Notes: generated by a model not told the origin, from the letters alone. A stretch of DNA of 64,000 nt from Lachnospiraceae bacterium (GCA_017518185.1 JAFWWB010000066.1:1-64000); one strand, 5' to 3'. Shown: positions 37,440 to 47,300, counted from the first letter of the stretch. Numbers and translations are program-made.

Positions 37440-38291
37440 ATGGATCATTACAGGGAAATGCTGAAAAACAAAAAGAGGGTGGTCGTAAAGATAGGCTCAT
37501 CCTCACTGCGTCATAGGGAAACAGGGGATTTTGACTACATAAAGATGGAGACCCTTGTCCGTGAGCTCTGCAATATGCGGAACCAGGGCAGGGATGTGAT
37601 ACTTGTAAGCTCCGGCGCTATAGCGGCAGGGAGAAAGAGCGTGCACCCCGCAAAGGAGGATGAAGGCAAGCTGGCAGTCAAGCAGGCCTGCGCCGCAGTG
37701 GGCCAGGCCAGGCTGATGATGACTTACGAAAGACTGTTTTCACAGTACGGCCAGGTGGCTGCCCAGATACTCATGACAAAAGACACCATAGCTGCCGACC
37801 TTAACCGTTTTAACGCCCACAACACCTTTATGGAGCTTCTGAAGCTGGGCGTCATACCCATAGTGAACGAGAACGATACCCTGTCCACCTACGAGATAGA
37901 GTTCGGTGATAACGACACACTGTCGGCCATAGTGGCGGCTCTTGTAGAGGCGGATCTGCTCATACTCTTATCGGACATTGACGGACTCTACAGCGACGAT
38001 CCGAGAAAGAATCCTGAGGCTAAATTCCTTCCTGTAGTGGATAAGCTCACCCCCGAGATACTTTCCATGGGAAAAGCGACCACAGGTTCCGATGTGGGTA
38101 CCGGCGGTATGGATACCAAGCTGCATGCAGCCCATATCGCCACAAAGGCAGGTGCCGATATGATCATAGCCAATTCGAAGGATGTGCGCATACTGCACCG
38201 CATCATGGACGGCCGGGATTTCGGAACCCTTTTCCTGGCAGACCGGGACGAGGATTTCTACTTAAAGGATTACGTTGAGGATAAAGCATGA
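37440..38291 (+). CDS. proB: Glutamate 5-kinase (short form without PUA domain)
   Basis: First enzyme of proline synthesis: phosphorylates L-glutamate for ProA. The start at ATG 37440 gives the better distance (six bases) to AAGGAG at 37428-37433; an in-frame ATG at 37425 is possible but lies before that site. Product 283 residues. Amino-acid kinase motifs are clear: VVVKIGSSSL, VSSGAIAAG, PIVNENDTLS, LLILLSDIDGLY and GTGGMDTKLHAA. The protein stops about 20 residues after the kinase core, so the C-terminal PUA domain of E. coli ProB is absent. It overlaps the DUF896 gene by ATGA; proA follows two genes later. Confidence 0.95.
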   Translation: MDHYREMLKNKKRVVVKIGSSSLRHRETGDFDYIKMETLVRELCNMRNQGRDVILVSSGAIAAGRKSVHPAKEDEGKLAVKQACAAVGQARLMMTYERLFSQYGQVAAQILMTKDTIAADLNRFNAHNTFMELLKLGVIPIVNENDTLSTYEIEFGDNDTLSAIVAALVEADLLILLSDIDGLYSDDPRKNPEAKFLPVVDKLTPEILSMGKATTGSDVGTGGMDTKLHAAHIATKAGADMIIANSKDVRILHRIMDGRDFGTLFLADRDEDFYLKDYVEDKA

Positions 38292-38509
38292 ACATGGAAG
38301 AGCGCATAGCGCGCATAAACGAGCTGTATCATCTTTCGCAGAAGAGAGAGCTTACTGCCGTGGAGAAGGAAGAACAGGGTAGGCTCAGATGGGAATACAT
38401 AAATTCCATCAAACGGAACCTGAGGAGCCAGCTGGATAATATAGACATAATCGAAAAGGACGGCTCCGTAACGCACCTTAAAGAAAGGTACGGTGATAAG
38501 AATGACTAA
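38288..38509 (+). CDS. DUF896 (YnzC/YneA-type) small protein
   Basis: A 73-residue, charged, helical protein of the DUF896 family found in Firmicutes; B. subtilis YnzC belongs here and some members are SOS-associated. Landmarks are RINELYHLSQKRELTAVEKEEQ near the N-terminus (residues 9-30) and LRWEYINSIKRNLRSQLD (about 33-50), which form a helical hairpin. It overlaps proB by ATGA and the folate cyclo-ligase gene by about eight bases. Biochemical role not known. Confidence 0.92.
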   Translation: MNMEERIARINELYHLSQKRELTAVEKEEQGRLRWEYINSIKRNLRSQLDNIDIIEKDGSVTHLKERYGDKND

Positions 38510-39071
38510 GAAAGAAATGCGGAGGGAATTCATCAAACGCCGGGATCATCAGACCCAGACAGAACTGGATGCCAAATCCGAGGAGATCTGCAGGAAACTC
38601 TTTTCCCTGGAGCTTATGCAGCAGGCTTCGGATGTGCTCCTGTACTCGTCATATTCTTCGGAAGTACAGACGGATCCGATCTTTAATACCGTGCGGCGCA
38701 TGCGCAAGCGCGCCTACTTCCCAAAGGTGGAGGACAGCGAGCTTGTCTACTACAGGGTGGATGACCTTGCAGAGCTGCAGGTAGGCTATCACGGCATCAT
38801 GGAACCCTTTATGCTGAGAAAAGCCGCAGGAGACTGGCTCTATACCGCAGTTGCCATCATTCCTGGCGTCTGCTTTTCAAGGGAAGGACACCGCATCGGT
38901 TACGGCAAGGGCTATTTTGACAGGTTCCTGGCCAGATATCCGGATATCTTCACCATAGGCATAGGTTATGAGCTCCAGCTCACGGATCACATCCCGGCAG
39001 AGCCACAGGACCAGCTGCTGAACGCTTTCGTAAGTGAAGAAGAGATACTCGTATTCCAAAAGGAGAAATAA
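38502..39071 (+). CDS. 5-formyltetrahydrofolate cyclo-ligase
   Basis: Returns 5-formyl-THF to 5,10-methenyl-THF with ATP, recycling folate. From ATG 38502 the protein has 189 residues; a GTG at 38493 gives three more residues and sits closer to the AAAGG site, so the start is uncertain. Family motifs: KKEMRREFIKRR at the N-terminus, YFPKV near 73, and the nucleotide site REGHRIGYGKGYFDRFL near 127-143. It lies between the DUF896 gene and proA, and belongs functionally with fhs and folD at 23999-26538. Confidence 0.93.
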   Translation: MTKKEMRREFIKRRDHQTQTELDAKSEEICRKLFSLELMQQASDVLLYSSYSSEVQTDPIFNTVRRMRKRAYFPKVEDSELVYYRVDDLAELQVGYHGIMEPFMLRKAAGDWLYTAVAIIPGVCFSREGHRIGYGKGYFDRFLARYPDIFTIGIGYELQLTDHIPAEPQDQLLNAFVSEEEILVFQKEK

Positions 39072-39072
39072 G

Positions 39073-40314
39073 ATGTTAAAAGATATATGTGAAAAAGCAG
39101 TAAAAGCAAAATATGTCATGCAGGCTCTTGATACGGATACAAAGAACGAAGCGCTCAGGGCCTGTGCAAAGGCTCTCCGCGAGAACAGCCCTGCGCTTAT
39201 GGTTGCAAATGCCATAGACCTTGAAAACGCCGTAAAGAAAGGCATGAGCTCTGCGCTGATCGACAGGCTTAAGTTAACTGAAAGCCGCATAGACGGCATG
39301 AGCGAAGGCCTTGAGCAGGTGGCTGCCCTTCCGGATCCCGTGGGTATCGTACTGGACAGCTGGAAGACGGAGAACGGCCTTGAGATAGAGAAGGTAAGCG
39401 TTCCCCTGGGAGTCACCGGCATAATCTACGAATCACGGCCCAATGTGACCGCAGATGCCTTTGCACTGACCTTCAAATGCGGGAATCCCGTGATACTTAA
39501 GGGAGGAAGCGATGCCATCAATTCCAACAAGGCTGTCACTGATGTTATAAGAAAGACCCTTAAGGATATGGGTATCACCGAGGATGCCATAGCCCTCATC
39601 GAGTCCACCGACAGGGAGACCACAAAGGAATTCATGAAGATGAAGCAGTACGTGGATGTGCTCATCCCCAGAGGTTCGGCCGGACTTATTGCAAGCGTAG
39701 TGGAGAATTCCCGCATTCCTGTCATAGAGACCGGAGCCGGCAACTGCCATATCTATCTGGATGCGGCCGCTGATAAGGAAAAGGCCGTTCCCATCGTGAT
39801 AAATGCCAAGACCCAGCGACTGGGAGTCTGCAATGCCTGCGAATCACTTGTAGTACATAAAGATGCTCTTGAGAGCGTATTCGGGCCCGTGGCTGATGCC
39901 CTTAAGGAAGCTTCCGTTGAGATAAGGGGCGATGAAGAGGCGCAGAAGGTCAGGGATTTCATCAAACCCGCCAACGAAGAGGATTTTTATACGGAATATC
40001 TGGACAGGATCATCTCGGTAAAGACCGTCTCCTCCGTGGAAGAGGCCATAGAACATATAAACCGCTGCTCCACCCATCATTCCGAAGCAGTGATAACGGA
40101 GGATGCCGCCGCAGCAGAGGCCTTCCTTAACGGAATAGATTCGGCCTGCGTATACTATAATGCCTCCACACGTTTTACCGACGGCTTTGAATTCGGCTTC
40201 GGAGCAGAGATAGGCATAAGCACACAGAAGCTCCATGCAAGAGGCCCCATGGGACTCAGGGAGCTGACCTCATATAAATACCGTATCAGGGGCAACGGGC
40301 AGGTCAGGAAATGA
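39073..40314 (+). CDS. proA: Glutamate-5-semialdehyde dehydrogenase
   Basis: Second enzyme of proline synthesis: reduces glutamyl-5-phosphate to the semialdehyde with NADPH. The ATG at 39073 follows AGGAG by eight bases and gives 413 residues; an upstream in-frame ATG inside the preceding gene is rejected because MLKDICEKAVKAK matches the family start. The catalytic cysteine is in the RLGVCNACES segment near residue 255, and VPLGVTGIIYESRPNVT near 105-122 is diagnostic. Separated from proB by two small genes but in the same transcription unit. It overlaps miaB by ATGA. Confidence 0.97.
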   Translation: MLKDICEKAVKAKYVMQALDTDTKNEALRACAKALRENSPALMVANAIDLENAVKKGMSSALIDRLKLTESRIDGMSEGLEQVAALPDPVGIVLDSWKTENGLEIEKVSVPLGVTGIIYESRPNVTADAFALTFKCGNPVILKGGSDAINSNKAVTDVIRKTLKDMGITEDAIALIESTDRETTKEFMKMKQYVDVLIPRGSAGLIASVVENSRIPVIETGAGNCHIYLDAAADKEKAVPIVINAKTQRLGVCNACESLVVHKDALESVFGPVADALKEASVEIRGDEEAQKVRDFIKPANEEDFYTEYLDRIISVKTVSSVEEAIEHINRCSTHHSEAVITEDAAAAEAFLNGIDSACVYYNASTRFTDGFEFGFGAEIGISTQKLHARGPMGLRELTSYKYRIRGNGQVRK

Positions 40315-41750
40315 ACGCATTCAGGGACACCGATTACGGAATCTATACCTCCACCTTTCCGCATGCCCCGGAGGAAGAGGCTGCTGCCCAGCATGACGCC
40401 CTTACGGAAGCGGCGGATATCGTAGCCGGGCTTTCAGAGGAAAAAGGGCGGAGGCTTACTGCCTGCGTCGTCACCTTCGGCTGCCAGATGAACGCCAGGG
40501 ATTCAGAAAAGATAAGCGGAGTCCTTGCCGAGGCGGGCTACGAGCTTACGGAGGATGAAGAGGCGGATCTTGTGATCTACAATACCTGTACCGTCAGGGA
40601 TAACGCTAACCAGCGGGTCTACGGGCGTCTCGGACATCTGAACGCCATGAAGAAAAAGGATCCCGGGAAGCGCATCGGACTCTGCGGCTGCATGATGCAG
40701 GAGGTTGCCGTGATCGAGCTTATAAAGCAGAAATACGGCTTCGTAGACCTGATCTTCGGCACCCATAATATCTTTAAGTTTCCCGAGCTTTTACTTAAGA
40801 TGCTCAAGTCGGACAGAATGATCGTCGATGTCTGGCGGGATACCGACAGGGTATCGGAGGAGCTTCCGCTCAGGCGGAAATACCCTTTCAAATCCGGCAT
40901 AAACATAATGTTCGGCTGCGACAATTACTGCACCTACTGCATAGTTCCCTATGTCAGAGGGCGGGAGCGTTCAAGAGCCGCAAAGGATATAATAAGGGAA
41001 GCAGAACGCCTTGCTTCCGAAGGCGTGAGTGAGATCATGCTCCTCGGGCAGAACGTGAATTCCTATGCCGGGGGGCTTAGCTTTGCACAGCTCCTTAAAG
41101 AGGTCTGCGGAGTTAACGGCATAGAGCGGGTGCGTTTCATGACCTCCCATCCTAAGGATCTCTCAGAAGAGCTCATCTCGGTCATGGCAACGGAGGAAAA
41201 GATCTGTTCCCATCTCCATCTGCCTGTACAGTCCGGCAGCACTGAAGTACTGCGCCGCATGAACAGAAAATACAGCAGGGAGGATTATCTGAAGCTGGTG
41301 GAACGCATAAGGACCGCCATGCCCGATATCTCCCTTACAACGGATATAATAGTCGGTTTTCCTACCGAGACGCCCGCTGACGTTGAAGATACGGTAAGCC
41401 TTATAAAGGCCGTGGAATATGACAACGCCTTTACCTTTATCTATTCACCCAGGAGTTCGACTCCGGCGGCGGAGATGATACCCGTAATGACAAAGGAAGA
41501 GATACAGGCCGGCTTCGACCGTGTGCTTACTGCGGTACAGGAGCTGGCTGTGAAACGTGCGCAGCGCTTTGCCGGACGCACTGAAACTGCCCTCTGTGAA
41601 GAGACCGACACAAAGGATGAGAGCATGATGACCGGGCGTCTGTCCGGCAATATGATAGTACATTTTCCCAAAGGAAACCATAAACCGGGAGACTACGTAA
41701 AAGTCAGGCTTACCGAATGCCGGGGCTTTTATTATATCGGAGAGACCTGA
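40311..41750 (+). CDS. miaB: tRNA-2-methylthio-N6-dimethylallyladenosine synthase
   Basis: Radical SAM enzyme that adds the methylthio group to i6A37 of tRNAs, acting after MiaA, which is encoded at 49255. The 479-residue protein has the N-terminal UPF0004 domain with cysteines in TFGCQMN, NTCTV and LCGCMM, the radical SAM cluster CDNYCTYC near 202-209 and a C-terminal TRAM domain (about 412-475). A 45-residue N-terminal extension before the first domain (residues 1-45) is typical of Clostridial members. It overlaps proA by ATGA and mutS by one base (TGATG). Confidence 0.96.
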   Translation: MNAFRDTDYGIYTSTFPHAPEEEAAAQHDALTEAADIVAGLSEEKGRRLTACVVTFGCQMNARDSEKISGVLAEAGYELTEDEEADLVIYNTCTVRDNANQRVYGRLGHLNAMKKKDPGKRIGLCGCMMQEVAVIELIKQKYGFVDLIFGTHNIFKFPELLLKMLKSDRMIVDVWRDTDRVSEELPLRRKYPFKSGINIMFGCDNYCTYCIVPYVRGRERSRAAKDIIREAERLASEGVSEIMLLGQNVNSYAGGLSFAQLLKEVCGVNGIERVRFMTSHPKDLSEELISVMATEEKICSHLHLPVQSGSTEVLRRMNRKYSREDYLKLVERIRTAMPDISLTTDIIVGFPTETPADVEDTVSLIKAVEYDNAFTFIYSPRSSTPAAEMIPVMTKEEIQAGFDRVLTAVQELAVKRAQRFAGRTETALCEETDTKDESMMTGRLSGNMIVHFPKGNHKPGDYVKVRLTECRGFYYIGET

Positions 41751-44416
41751 TGGAGATAGACCGCGAAAAACTTTCACCCATGATGGCCAAATATCTTGAG
41801 ACCAAGGAAGAATACAGGGACTGTATCCTTTTTTATCGTCTCGGGGATTTTTATGAGATGTTCTTTGAGGATGCGGAGCTTGTATCCCAGGAGCTGGAGC
41901 TGACTCTTACGGGCAAAAGCTGCGGCCTTGATGAGCGCGCTCCCATGTGCGGAGTGCCCTTTCACTCCGCGGATATCTATGTGAGCAGGCTGGTGGACAA
42001 GGGCTACAAGGTGGCCATCTGTGAGCAGGTGGAGGATCCGAAGCTTGCAAAGGGCCTGGTAAAACGTGAGGTCATAAGGATAGTGACTCCCGGCACAAAC
42101 TTAAGCAATGCTGAGCGGGATGAGAACAAGAACTGTTTCCTTATGTGCATATTTGCGCTTCCCGACGGTGCCGGAATAGCTTTTACGGATATCTCCACGG
42201 GTGAGTTCTATCAGACCGAGGATGAGGACTCAAAACTTGTAAACGATGAGATACAGAGACTGCTGCCGGCAGAGATAATATGCAATTCAACCATGCGCCT
42301 TTGCTGCCCCGGGGCTGCCGAGACCGTGGAAAGGCTTGGGATACCCGTATATGAGCTGGATGACAGCTATTTTGACAAGGCGGACAGCGAGCGCATACTG
42401 CTGAAGCATTTTAAGAGCAGTTCTCTTTCCGCGCTGGGGCTTCAGGACCAGAACACCGCACTGATAGCTTCAGGCGCGCTCATGCGCTATGTACACGAGA
42501 CCCAGAAGATCGAACTGGTGCATATCACCAGGATAACTCCGTATTCCGGCGGGAAGTATATGCTGCTGGACAGTTTCAGCAGAAGGAACCTTGAGCTTAC
42601 CGAGACCATGCGCGAGAAGCAGAAGAGGGGCTCCCTTTTCTGGGTGCTGGACAAGACAAAGACGGCCATGGGTGCCAGACTCCTCAGGAACGACCTTATA
42701 AAGCCGCTTATAGATGAGGAGCTTATCAAAAAAAGACTTGATGCAGTTGATGAGCTGTATAAAAAGAGCGCGGACCGTGATGAACTGAGGGAATATTTAA
42801 GCGCCATCTACGATCTGGAACGTCTCATGGGAAGAGTAAGCTACCGTTCGGTCAATGCCAGGGACATGATAGCCCTGAGAAATTCCCTGAAAATGCTTCC
42901 TCCCGTAAAGGGTCTCCTTTCCGGAATGGAGTCTGCCGCGCTCAGGGAGCTTTATGAGGGACTTGACGAGCTTAAGGATCTTTCCTCGGCTATTGAAGCC
43001 GCCATAATAGAAGAGCCGCCCCTTACACTCAAGGAAGGCGGGATCATCAGGGACGGCTACAACAGTGAGCTGGATAAGCTCAGGAGCGCCAAAACAGAAG
43101 GCAAGACCTGGCTTGCGGAGCTCGAGTCATACGAGCGGGAGCGCAGCGGCATAAAGAATCTGAAGGTGCGGTATAACAAGGTCTTCGGATATTACCTTGA
43201 GGTCACCAATTCCTTTAAGGATATGGTTCCCGAGGATTACATCAGAAAACAGACCCTGGCAAATGCAGAGCGCTATGTCACCCCCAGGCTCAAGGAGCTG
43301 GAGGATATGATACTGAACGCCGAAGACAAGATCAACGCCCTGGAATATGAATGCTTTTCGGAACTCCGGGACAGGGCCGAGGCTGCCCTTCCCAGAGTAC
43401 AGGAAGCGGGACACATCATTGCCCGGCTCGACGTTTTCCTTTCACTTGCGCTGGTGGCAGAGCAGAACCGATATACCCGTCCGAAGCTCAATAAGAGCGG
43501 AGTCATAGATATCAAAGGCGGACGACACCCCGTGATCGAGAAGATGATACAGGGTGACATGTTCATAGAGAACGACACCTATCTGGATAACAAGAAGAAC
43601 TGCATTAGCATCATCACAGGACCCAACATGGCAGGTAAATCCACCTATATGCGCCAGGTAGCCCTGATATCCCTTATGTTCCAGATAGGATCCTTTGTCC
43701 CTGCAAGGGAAGCCTCGCTATGTGTGGTGGACAGGATCTTTACCCGGGTGGGAGCTTCCGATGACCTGTCCAGCGGCCAGTCCACCTTTATGATAGAGAT
43801 GAACGAGGTGGCCAACATACTGAGAAATGCCACCTCAAAGTCACTGCTGATCCTGGATGAGATAGGACGCGGTACTTCCACCTTCGACGGGCTCTCCATC
43901 GCCTGGGCAGTCATCGAGCACATCAGCAACAAAAAGCTCCTTGGCGCCAAGACACTTTTCGCTACCCATTACCACGAGCTTACCGAGCTTGAGGGCAGGA
44001 TGGATAATGTGAACAACTACTGCATCGCGGTCAAGGAAAAGGGCGACGATATAGTTTTCCTCCGGCGCATAATAAAGGGCGGCGCAGATAAGAGCTACGG
44101 CATACAGGTTGCAAAGCTTGCAGGCGTTCCCGACGAAGTCACCGACAGGGCCGCGCAGATCGTAATGCAGCTCCTGGATAACGATATCACCGAAAAGATA
44201 CAGCAGATCTCTGCCCCCGCAAAGAAGCATGAAGCTGTGAGCTATGACGAAGTGGAGATGGGGCAGATGTCATTTTTTGACACCAGCTCCGACGAGGATA
44301 TACTGAGGGAGCTGGAGGAGACGGATATAACCACGCTTACCCCTCTGGATGCCCTGAATACCCTGTACCATCTCCAGAGCCGGCTCAAAAACAGATATCG
44401 TAACAATAACTCTTGA
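41750..44416 (+). CDS. mutS: DNA mismatch repair protein MutS
   Basis: Recognises mispaired bases and, with ATP, recruits MutL. The ATG at 41750 overlaps the miaB stop and is followed by the family N-terminus; product 888 residues. The mismatch-wedge motif FYRLGDFYEMF with its Phe and Glu is near residue 27-37. The ATPase has Walker A GPNMAGKSTYMRQ near 624 and Walker B LLILDEIGRGTSTFDG near 700. The C-terminus holds the short dimer region (DALNTLYHLQSRL). mutL lies downstream, but two acyl-transfer genes sit between them. Confidence 0.98.
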   Translation: MEIDREKLSPMMAKYLETKEEYRDCILFYRLGDFYEMFFEDAELVSQELELTLTGKSCGLDERAPMCGVPFHSADIYVSRLVDKGYKVAICEQVEDPKLAKGLVKREVIRIVTPGTNLSNAERDENKNCFLMCIFALPDGAGIAFTDISTGEFYQTEDEDSKLVNDEIQRLLPAEIICNSTMRLCCPGAAETVERLGIPVYELDDSYFDKADSERILLKHFKSSSLSALGLQDQNTALIASGALMRYVHETQKIELVHITRITPYSGGKYMLLDSFSRRNLELTETMREKQKRGSLFWVLDKTKTAMGARLLRNDLIKPLIDEELIKKRLDAVDELYKKSADRDELREYLSAIYDLERLMGRVSYRSVNARDMIALRNSLKMLPPVKGLLSGMESAALRELYEGLDELKDLSSAIEAAIIEEPPLTLKEGGIIRDGYNSELDKLRSAKTEGKTWLAELESYERERSGIKNLKVRYNKVFGYYLEVTNSFKDMVPEDYIRKQTLANAERYVTPRLKELEDMILNAEDKINALEYECFSELRDRAEAALPRVQEAGHIIARLDVFLSLALVAEQNRYTRPKLNKSGVIDIKGGRHPVIEKMIQGDMFIENDTYLDNKKNCISIITGPNMAGKSTYMRQVALISLMFQIGSFVPAREASLCVVDRIFTRVGASDDLSSGQSTFMIEMNEVANILRNATSKSLLILDEIGRGTSTFDGLSIAWAVIEHISNKKLLGAKTLFATHYHELTELEGRMDNVNNYCIAVKEKGDDIVFLRRIIKGGADKSYGIQVAKLAGVPDEVTDRAAQIVMQLLDNDITEKIQQISAPAKKHEAVSYDEVEMGQMSFFDTSSDEDILRELEETDITTLTPLDALNTLYHLQSRLKNRYRNNNS

Positions 44417-44431
44417 AAGGTTTATATATAA

Positions 44432-45799
44432 ATGATATTTGCTGACCTATTTTTTGTTTTTGTTTTTCTGCCCTGTTTTTTTGCGTTTTACCTTATAGCC
44501 GGACTTCTTGAAAAAAAATCGGGTACCACGATATTAAAGAACGGTATCCTCCTGCTTTTTTCGCTTATCTTTTACGCCTGGGGGGAACCGGTCTACATCC
44601 TGCTCCTGATCTTCGGCGTACTTCTGACCTGGGCCGCCGGAAGATTTAAGTTCGGTGTGGCAGGGATCATCTATCACATACTCGTGATGGTCTTCTTCAA
44701 GTACGGAAACCTTATACAGAGCTCGCTTTTATCGGCGGGTCTTTCCTTTACGCCCATAGATCTTCATCTGCCCATAGGCATAAGCTTTTACAGCTTTCAG
44801 TGCATATCCTACCTGGCGGATGTGCGTTCGGGACGTTCAGAAGCCAGGAAGAACCCTCTGGGAGTTCTTCTTTATATAAGTATGTTCCCCCAGCTGATAG
44901 CCGGCCCCATAGTCCGTTACAATACGGTGGCTGGAGAGCTTTCCTCCAGGAAGGTCAGTTCAGATGATATAGCTGAAGGACTCAGGCGCTTTGCTTTCGG
45001 CCTGGCAAAAAAGGTGCTTCTGGCCGATCAGCTGGCCCTCATAGTCTCGGATACCATGGGCAAGGGCGGAGATGTGGGCATTGCCACTGCCTGGCTCGGA
45101 CTCATAGCCTTCTCCATGCAGATATACTTTGATTTTTCGGGTTATTCGGATATGGCCATAGGTATGGGACGCATGATGGGCTTTCATTTCAACGAGAATT
45201 TTGATGACCCTTACATGTGCTCTTCGGTTCCGGATTTCTGGCGCAGATGGCACATGAGCCTGGGACAGTTCTTCAGGGATTATGTCTACATCCCCATGGG
45301 AGGAAACAGGAAAGGGGCCTTTCGTTTCATATTTAATGTCCTCATCGTCTGGACTCTTACCGGGGCCTGGCACGGCGGAAGCTTAAACTACATACTCTGG
45401 GGCTTCTATTTTGCCCTGCTGCTCCTTATGGACAGGCTTATCTTCGGAAGAAAGGATAAGGAACACAATATTGCTGTGCGCTTTATCCGCAGGATCCTCT
45501 CGCTCTTTGCTGTGATCTTCGGCTGGTGCATATTCTATTTCGAGGATCTTAAGACAGGGCTGGTATATGTACGCTCACTCTTTATGCCTGCCGGCGGAGA
45601 GGATGTGGTGTTCATGAGCCTGTTAAAGCAGAATCTTTTTCTGCTCATCGCGGCACTCATTTTATGCCTGCCCCTTAAAAAGCTCTTCAAAAAACGTTAT
45701 GCGGTACCCGAGGCTGTCTTTACCGCAGTGATATTTGTGCTTTCGGTGATAATGCTCATAGGAGAGAGCAATCATCCATTCCTTTACACGAGGTTCTGA
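44432..45799 (+). CDS. MBOAT-family O-acyltransferase (DltB/AlgI-like)
   Basis: Polytopic membrane acyltransferase that passes acyl (typically acetyl) groups across the membrane to a surface polymer. The 455-residue protein has about ten membrane helices. The MBOAT signature is present: DFWRRWHMSLGQFFRDYVYIP near residue 268-288 and the catalytic histidine in LTGAWHGGSLNYILWG near 310-325. The GAAAGG ribosome site overlaps the end of mutS, 15 bases upstream. Next gene encodes a DHHW/AlgX-like partner, the usual arrangement of AlgI-AlgJ/X or PatA-PatB-like modules. Acceptor polymer unknown. Confidence 0.94.
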   Translation: MIFADLFFVFVFLPCFFAFYLIAGLLEKKSGTTILKNGILLLFSLIFYAWGEPVYILLLIFGVLLTWAAGRFKFGVAGIIYHILVMVFFKYGNLIQSSLLSAGLSFTPIDLHLPIGISFYSFQCISYLADVRSGRSEARKNPLGVLLYISMFPQLIAGPIVRYNTVAGELSSRKVSSDDIAEGLRRFAFGLAKKVLLADQLALIVSDTMGKGGDVGIATAWLGLIAFSMQIYFDFSGYSDMAIGMGRMMGFHFNENFDDPYMCSSVPDFWRRWHMSLGQFFRDYVYIPMGGNRKGAFRFIFNVLIVWTLTGAWHGGSLNYILWGFYFALLLLMDRLIFGRKDKEHNIAVRFIRRILSLFAVIFGWCIFYFEDLKTGLVYVRSLFMPAGGEDVVFMSLLKQNLFLLIAALILCLPLKKLFKKRYAVPEAVFTAVIFVLSVIMLIGESNHPFLYTRF

Positions 45800-45800
45800 T

Positions 45801-47300
45801 ATGAAGCATCCAAAGATTTTTATCGTCATATTTACACTGGTATTCCTGAGCTGCGCGGCTTACCTCTTTGCGCTTCCCAGGAGCAGCTATTCCGATAAGG
45901 AGAGAAGGGAGCTGGCAGGATTCCCTGAGTTTTCCCTTCAGGCTCTGGCAGACGGCAGCTATACCAAAGGCATAAGCAGCTGGTTTACCGATACAGTTCC
46001 CGGAAGGGATATGCTGCTGGATACCGCAGTGGCTGTAAAGGGAGCAAAGGGACTTCCCTCCTCCGGGGAAGATGATATACATATGTATAATCTGGGCGGC
46101 ATGATAGCCGAGGAGGATGATGAAGAGATACTCATCCGGGATACGGATGAGATCGTGGAACCGGAGCCCGTAGAACCGGAACCCACAGTAGCTCCCACGG
46201 CAGCACCGACAGCAGCGCCTACCGAAAAAGATGAGCCTGAGGCAACTGCCACGCCTACGGAGATACCCACACCCACAGGTCCGGATCATGAGAACCTGAC
46301 CGTGGATGAGGAGTTTACTCCCGATATCGAGGAGGCTTTCACCAGGGCTTCCAACGGCATCATAATCACAGGAAGCGGCGATACCACCAGGGCCATCATG
46401 ATGTACGGCGGCAGCACCAACATAACCACCATGTACGCCGAATGCGCAAACCATTATCATGAGGTATTCCCGGATGTAAAGATCTACTGCCTGGTGATCC
46501 CTACTGCGGTAGCCTTCTACTGCCCGGAATCCGTCAGGGGCTATACCGGATCCGAGCTTAAGCAGATTAACAATGTGATCGAGCATCTGGACCCCGAGGT
46601 ATATTCGGTCCAGGTCTATACCACTCTTGCGGAACACAGTGATGAGAACATCTTCCTGCGTACCGATCACCACTGGGCGCCTCTGGGTGCATATTATGCG
46701 GCGCAGGAGATAGCACGGGTAGCCGGAGTTCCCTTCATGGACCTTTCCGAATATGAGGAGAGGGTGGTGCACCGCTATGTAGGTACCATGTATATGTATT
46801 CCCAGGATCCCCAGGTGCTGAACAATCCCGAGGACTTTGTATATTATGTCCCTCAGGGAGTGGAATACGAGACCACCTTCATAAACTACAGCGGCGGAGT
46901 GGAGATGCCTCCGGTCACCGGGAATTATTTCTACCACATGAACGACGGTAATTCCAACGCCTATTCCACCTTCATGGGCGGAGACGCAAAGATCACCCAG
47001 GTGCGTACCTCTACAAAGAACGGCAGGAAGCTGATCATCATGAAGGACAGTTTCGGAAATGCCATCCCCTCCTTCCTTTTCGGAAGTTTCGAGGAGATAC
47101 ATGTGATAGACTGCCGCTATTTCAAGAAGAACATGGTGCAGTACGTGGAGGAGAACGGCATTACAGACATACTTTTTGCCAACAATGCCTTCCATGCATC
47201 GGTCACCTCGACCATAAATGCATACGAGCGTTTCCTTACACAGAACGCTCCCGTATCCGTAAATAACGCTGAAGAAACCGTGCCGGAGGCAGAACAATGA
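45801..47300 (+). CDS. DHHW/AlgX-like extracellular O-acetyltransferase partner
   Basis: Membrane-tethered SGNH-like protein predicted to take acetyl groups from the MBOAT partner and place them on an exported glycan. The 499 residues start with one membrane helix (about 5-25). Residues about 115-165 form a Pro/Thr/Glu-rich linker with repeated TAAP units. The catalytic domain carries TDHHWAPLGAYYAA near 290-304 and the MKDSFGNAIPSFLF segment near 414-427, matching the Ser/Asp/His site of the DHHW and AlgX families. It starts one base after the MBOAT gene and overlaps mutL by ATGA. Function is by family and context. Confidence 0.9.
   Translation: MKHPKIFIVIFTLVFLSCAAYLFALPRSSYSDKERRELAGFPEFSLQALADGSYTKGISSWFTDTVPGRDMLLDTAVAVKGAKGLPSSGEDDIHMYNLGGMIAEEDDEEILIRDTDEIVEPEPVEPEPTVAPTAAPTAAPTEKDEPEATATPTEIPTPTGPDHENLTVDEEFTPDIEEAFTRASNGIIITGSGDTTRAIMMYGGSTNITTMYAECANHYHEVFPDVKIYCLVIPTAVAFYCPESVRGYTGSELKQINNVIEHLDPEVYSVQVYTTLAEHSDENIFLRTDHHWAPLGAYYAAQEIARVAGVPFMDLSEYEERVVHRYVGTMYMYSQDPQVLNNPEDFVYYVPQGVEYETTFINYSGGVEMPPVTGNYFYHMNDGNSNAYSTFMGGDAKITQVRTSTKNGRKLIIMKDSFGNAIPSFLFGSFEEIHVIDCRYFKKNMVQYVEENGITDILFANNAFHASVTSTINAYERFLTQNAPVSVNNAEETVPEAEQ

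Noticed and set aside
45756..47297. A 513-codon open frame on the minus strand opposite the DHHW protein gene.
   Set aside because: Antisense shadow; the plus-strand protein has clear catalytic motifs and operon overlaps.
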